From positions 1-5,430 of the forward strand of contig JAJZPJ010000175.1 of the NCBI GenBank assembly GCA_021811225.1: DNA of 5,430 bases. Reading direction: 5' to 3'. Of this stretch, positions 5,081 through 5,430 are shown in pieces. The notes beneath the pieces were generated by a model. It had not been told where the DNA came from. It saw only the letters and a list, made by a program, of their open reading frames with translations, and made no database searches. This stretch comes from Pseudomonadota bacterium (GTDB lineage Bacteria; Pseudomonadota; Gammaproteobacteria; Burkholderiales; Rhodocyclaceae). Both the position numbers and the translations under genes were made by a program. How positions within the stretch are numbered: the first letter of the stretch is position 1; each line of letters opens with the position of its first letter.

Positions 5081-5290
5081 ATGAAACTGAGCGCGCGCAA
5101 TCAACTGAAGGGCACCATCAAATCGATCACCCCCGGCGCGGTCAATAGCGAGGTGGTGATCGAGATCGCGGCGGGCGTCGAGGTCACCGCCCAGATCACC
5201 AGCAACTCGGTTCAGCGCCTGGGCCTCAAGCCGGGCGGCACCGCCTACGCCGTCATCAAGGCCGACAGCGTGATGGTCGGGGTGGACTGA
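5081..5290 (+). CDS. mop: Single-domain molybdate-binding Mop (TOBE) protein, 69 aa
   Basis: This is a molbindin-type protein: one TOBE/Mop domain of 69 residues, the usual length. It shows the family landmarks SARNQLKGT at 4-12, GAVNSEVVIEI at 19-29, the ITSNSVQRLGLKPGG stretch at 39-53, and AVIKADSVMVGVD at the C-terminus. Known members form cytoplasmic hexamers that bind several molybdate or tungstate ions and buffer or store them for cofactor synthesis. The same domain is also found at the C-termini of ModE and ModC, but here it stands alone with its own start and stop, so it is not a fragment of those. The ATG is fixed by AGGAGG 7 bases upstream. No molybdate transport or cofactor genes are visible beside it, and it is separated from the cyclase gene by 124 bases, so it is probably transcribed on its own. 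Confidence 0.92.
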   Translation: MKLSARNQLKGTIKSITPGAVNSEVVIEIAAGVEVTAQITSNSVQRLGLKPGGTAYAVIKADSVMVGVD

Positions 5291-5314
5291 GCGGCTGTAA
5301 CGCCATTCGGGGCG

Positions 5315-5340
5315 CCGGGCGGCAGCTCGGCCCAGCCCGG
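5315..5340. terminator. GC-rich inverted repeat between convergent genes, possible terminator
   Basis: CCGGGC (5315-5320) pairs with GCCCGG (5335-5340). Inside the loop GGC (5321-5323) can pair with GCC (5330-5332), extending the stem. It lies 24 bases after the Mop stop codon and before the end of the convergent gene, where a terminator is expected. The only T-run on the plus strand is TTTT at 5352-5355, 11 bases after the stem, so the termination signal is weak and the call is tentative. Confidence 0.35.
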
Positions 5341-5358
5341 GTCCGGATCGCTTTTGGA

Positions 5359-5430
5359 TTACCGCGCCAGCGGATTGGGCGTGGGCGCTCCGATCCTGGT
5401 GAGGGTGTTGCGGTCGGTGTGATGGAAGGG
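5359..5430 (-). CDS. C-terminal end of an unidentified convergent gene (partial)
   Basis: A minus-strand frame enters from the right edge and ends with TAA at 5361-5359. It gives 23 residues (PFHHTDRNTLTRIGAPTPNP, then LAR). The frame is open to the window edge, and the convergent position after Mop with an inverted repeat between them fits a gene end. I do not recognise the sequence. With so few codons the open frame could be chance, so this is a modest call. Confidence 0.4.
   Translation of the reverse strand, partial: PFHHTDRNTLTRIGAPTPNPLAR

Noticed and set aside
3793..5100. Long minus-strand open frame (435 codons) opposite the cyclase gene
   Set aside because: Low-complexity composition, no recognisable motif, and it covers the well-supported PAS-GGDEF coding sequence on the other strand.

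Overview
The window is GC-rich bacterial DNA with short intergenic gaps. The proteins fit a betaproteobacterium, perhaps of the Rhodocyclales (Azoarcus/Dechloromonas-like); that placement is an inference from protein style, not from a marker gene. No RNA gene, insertion sequence, CRISPR array or phage gene is visible.

Left part, minus strand (1-1273). From right to left: a secreted DUF2147 protein (1273-815); an internally deleted remnant of a FrnE/DsbA-like thiol oxidoreductase (795-608); an intergenic stretch with two tandem hairpins (490-524); a small PnuC-like membrane protein (439-185); and the signal-peptide end of an exported protein that runs off the left edge (90-1). The remnant keeps a ribosome site, the CPWC motif and the family's C-terminal tail, but has lost the middle of the gene.

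Centre, plus strand (1524-4956). An AT-rich island at about 1395-1437 separates the divergent DUF2147 gene from an Aer-type energy-taxis transducer (PAS, two membrane helices, HAMP, MCP signalling domain). It is followed 94 bases later by a soluble diguanylate cyclase with four CBS motifs, a PAS domain and a GGDEF domain. The pair suggests a sensory locus: one protein reads redox/energy state through a PAS flavin and feeds the chemotaxis kinase; the other probably reads adenine nucleotides through CBS modules and a second signal through PAS to set c-di-GMP. A joint role in motility control is inferred from adjacency and domain content.

Right end (5081-5430). A single-domain molybdate-binding Mop/TOBE protein with a strong ribosome site, a GC-rich inverted repeat, and the last 23 codons of an unidentified convergent minus-strand gene.

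I see no wholly new system. The items most worth a second look are the deleted frnE-like remnant, the cyclase's four intact CBS nucleotide motifs combined with an altered DxD motif, and the dyad in the AT-rich divergent promoter region.
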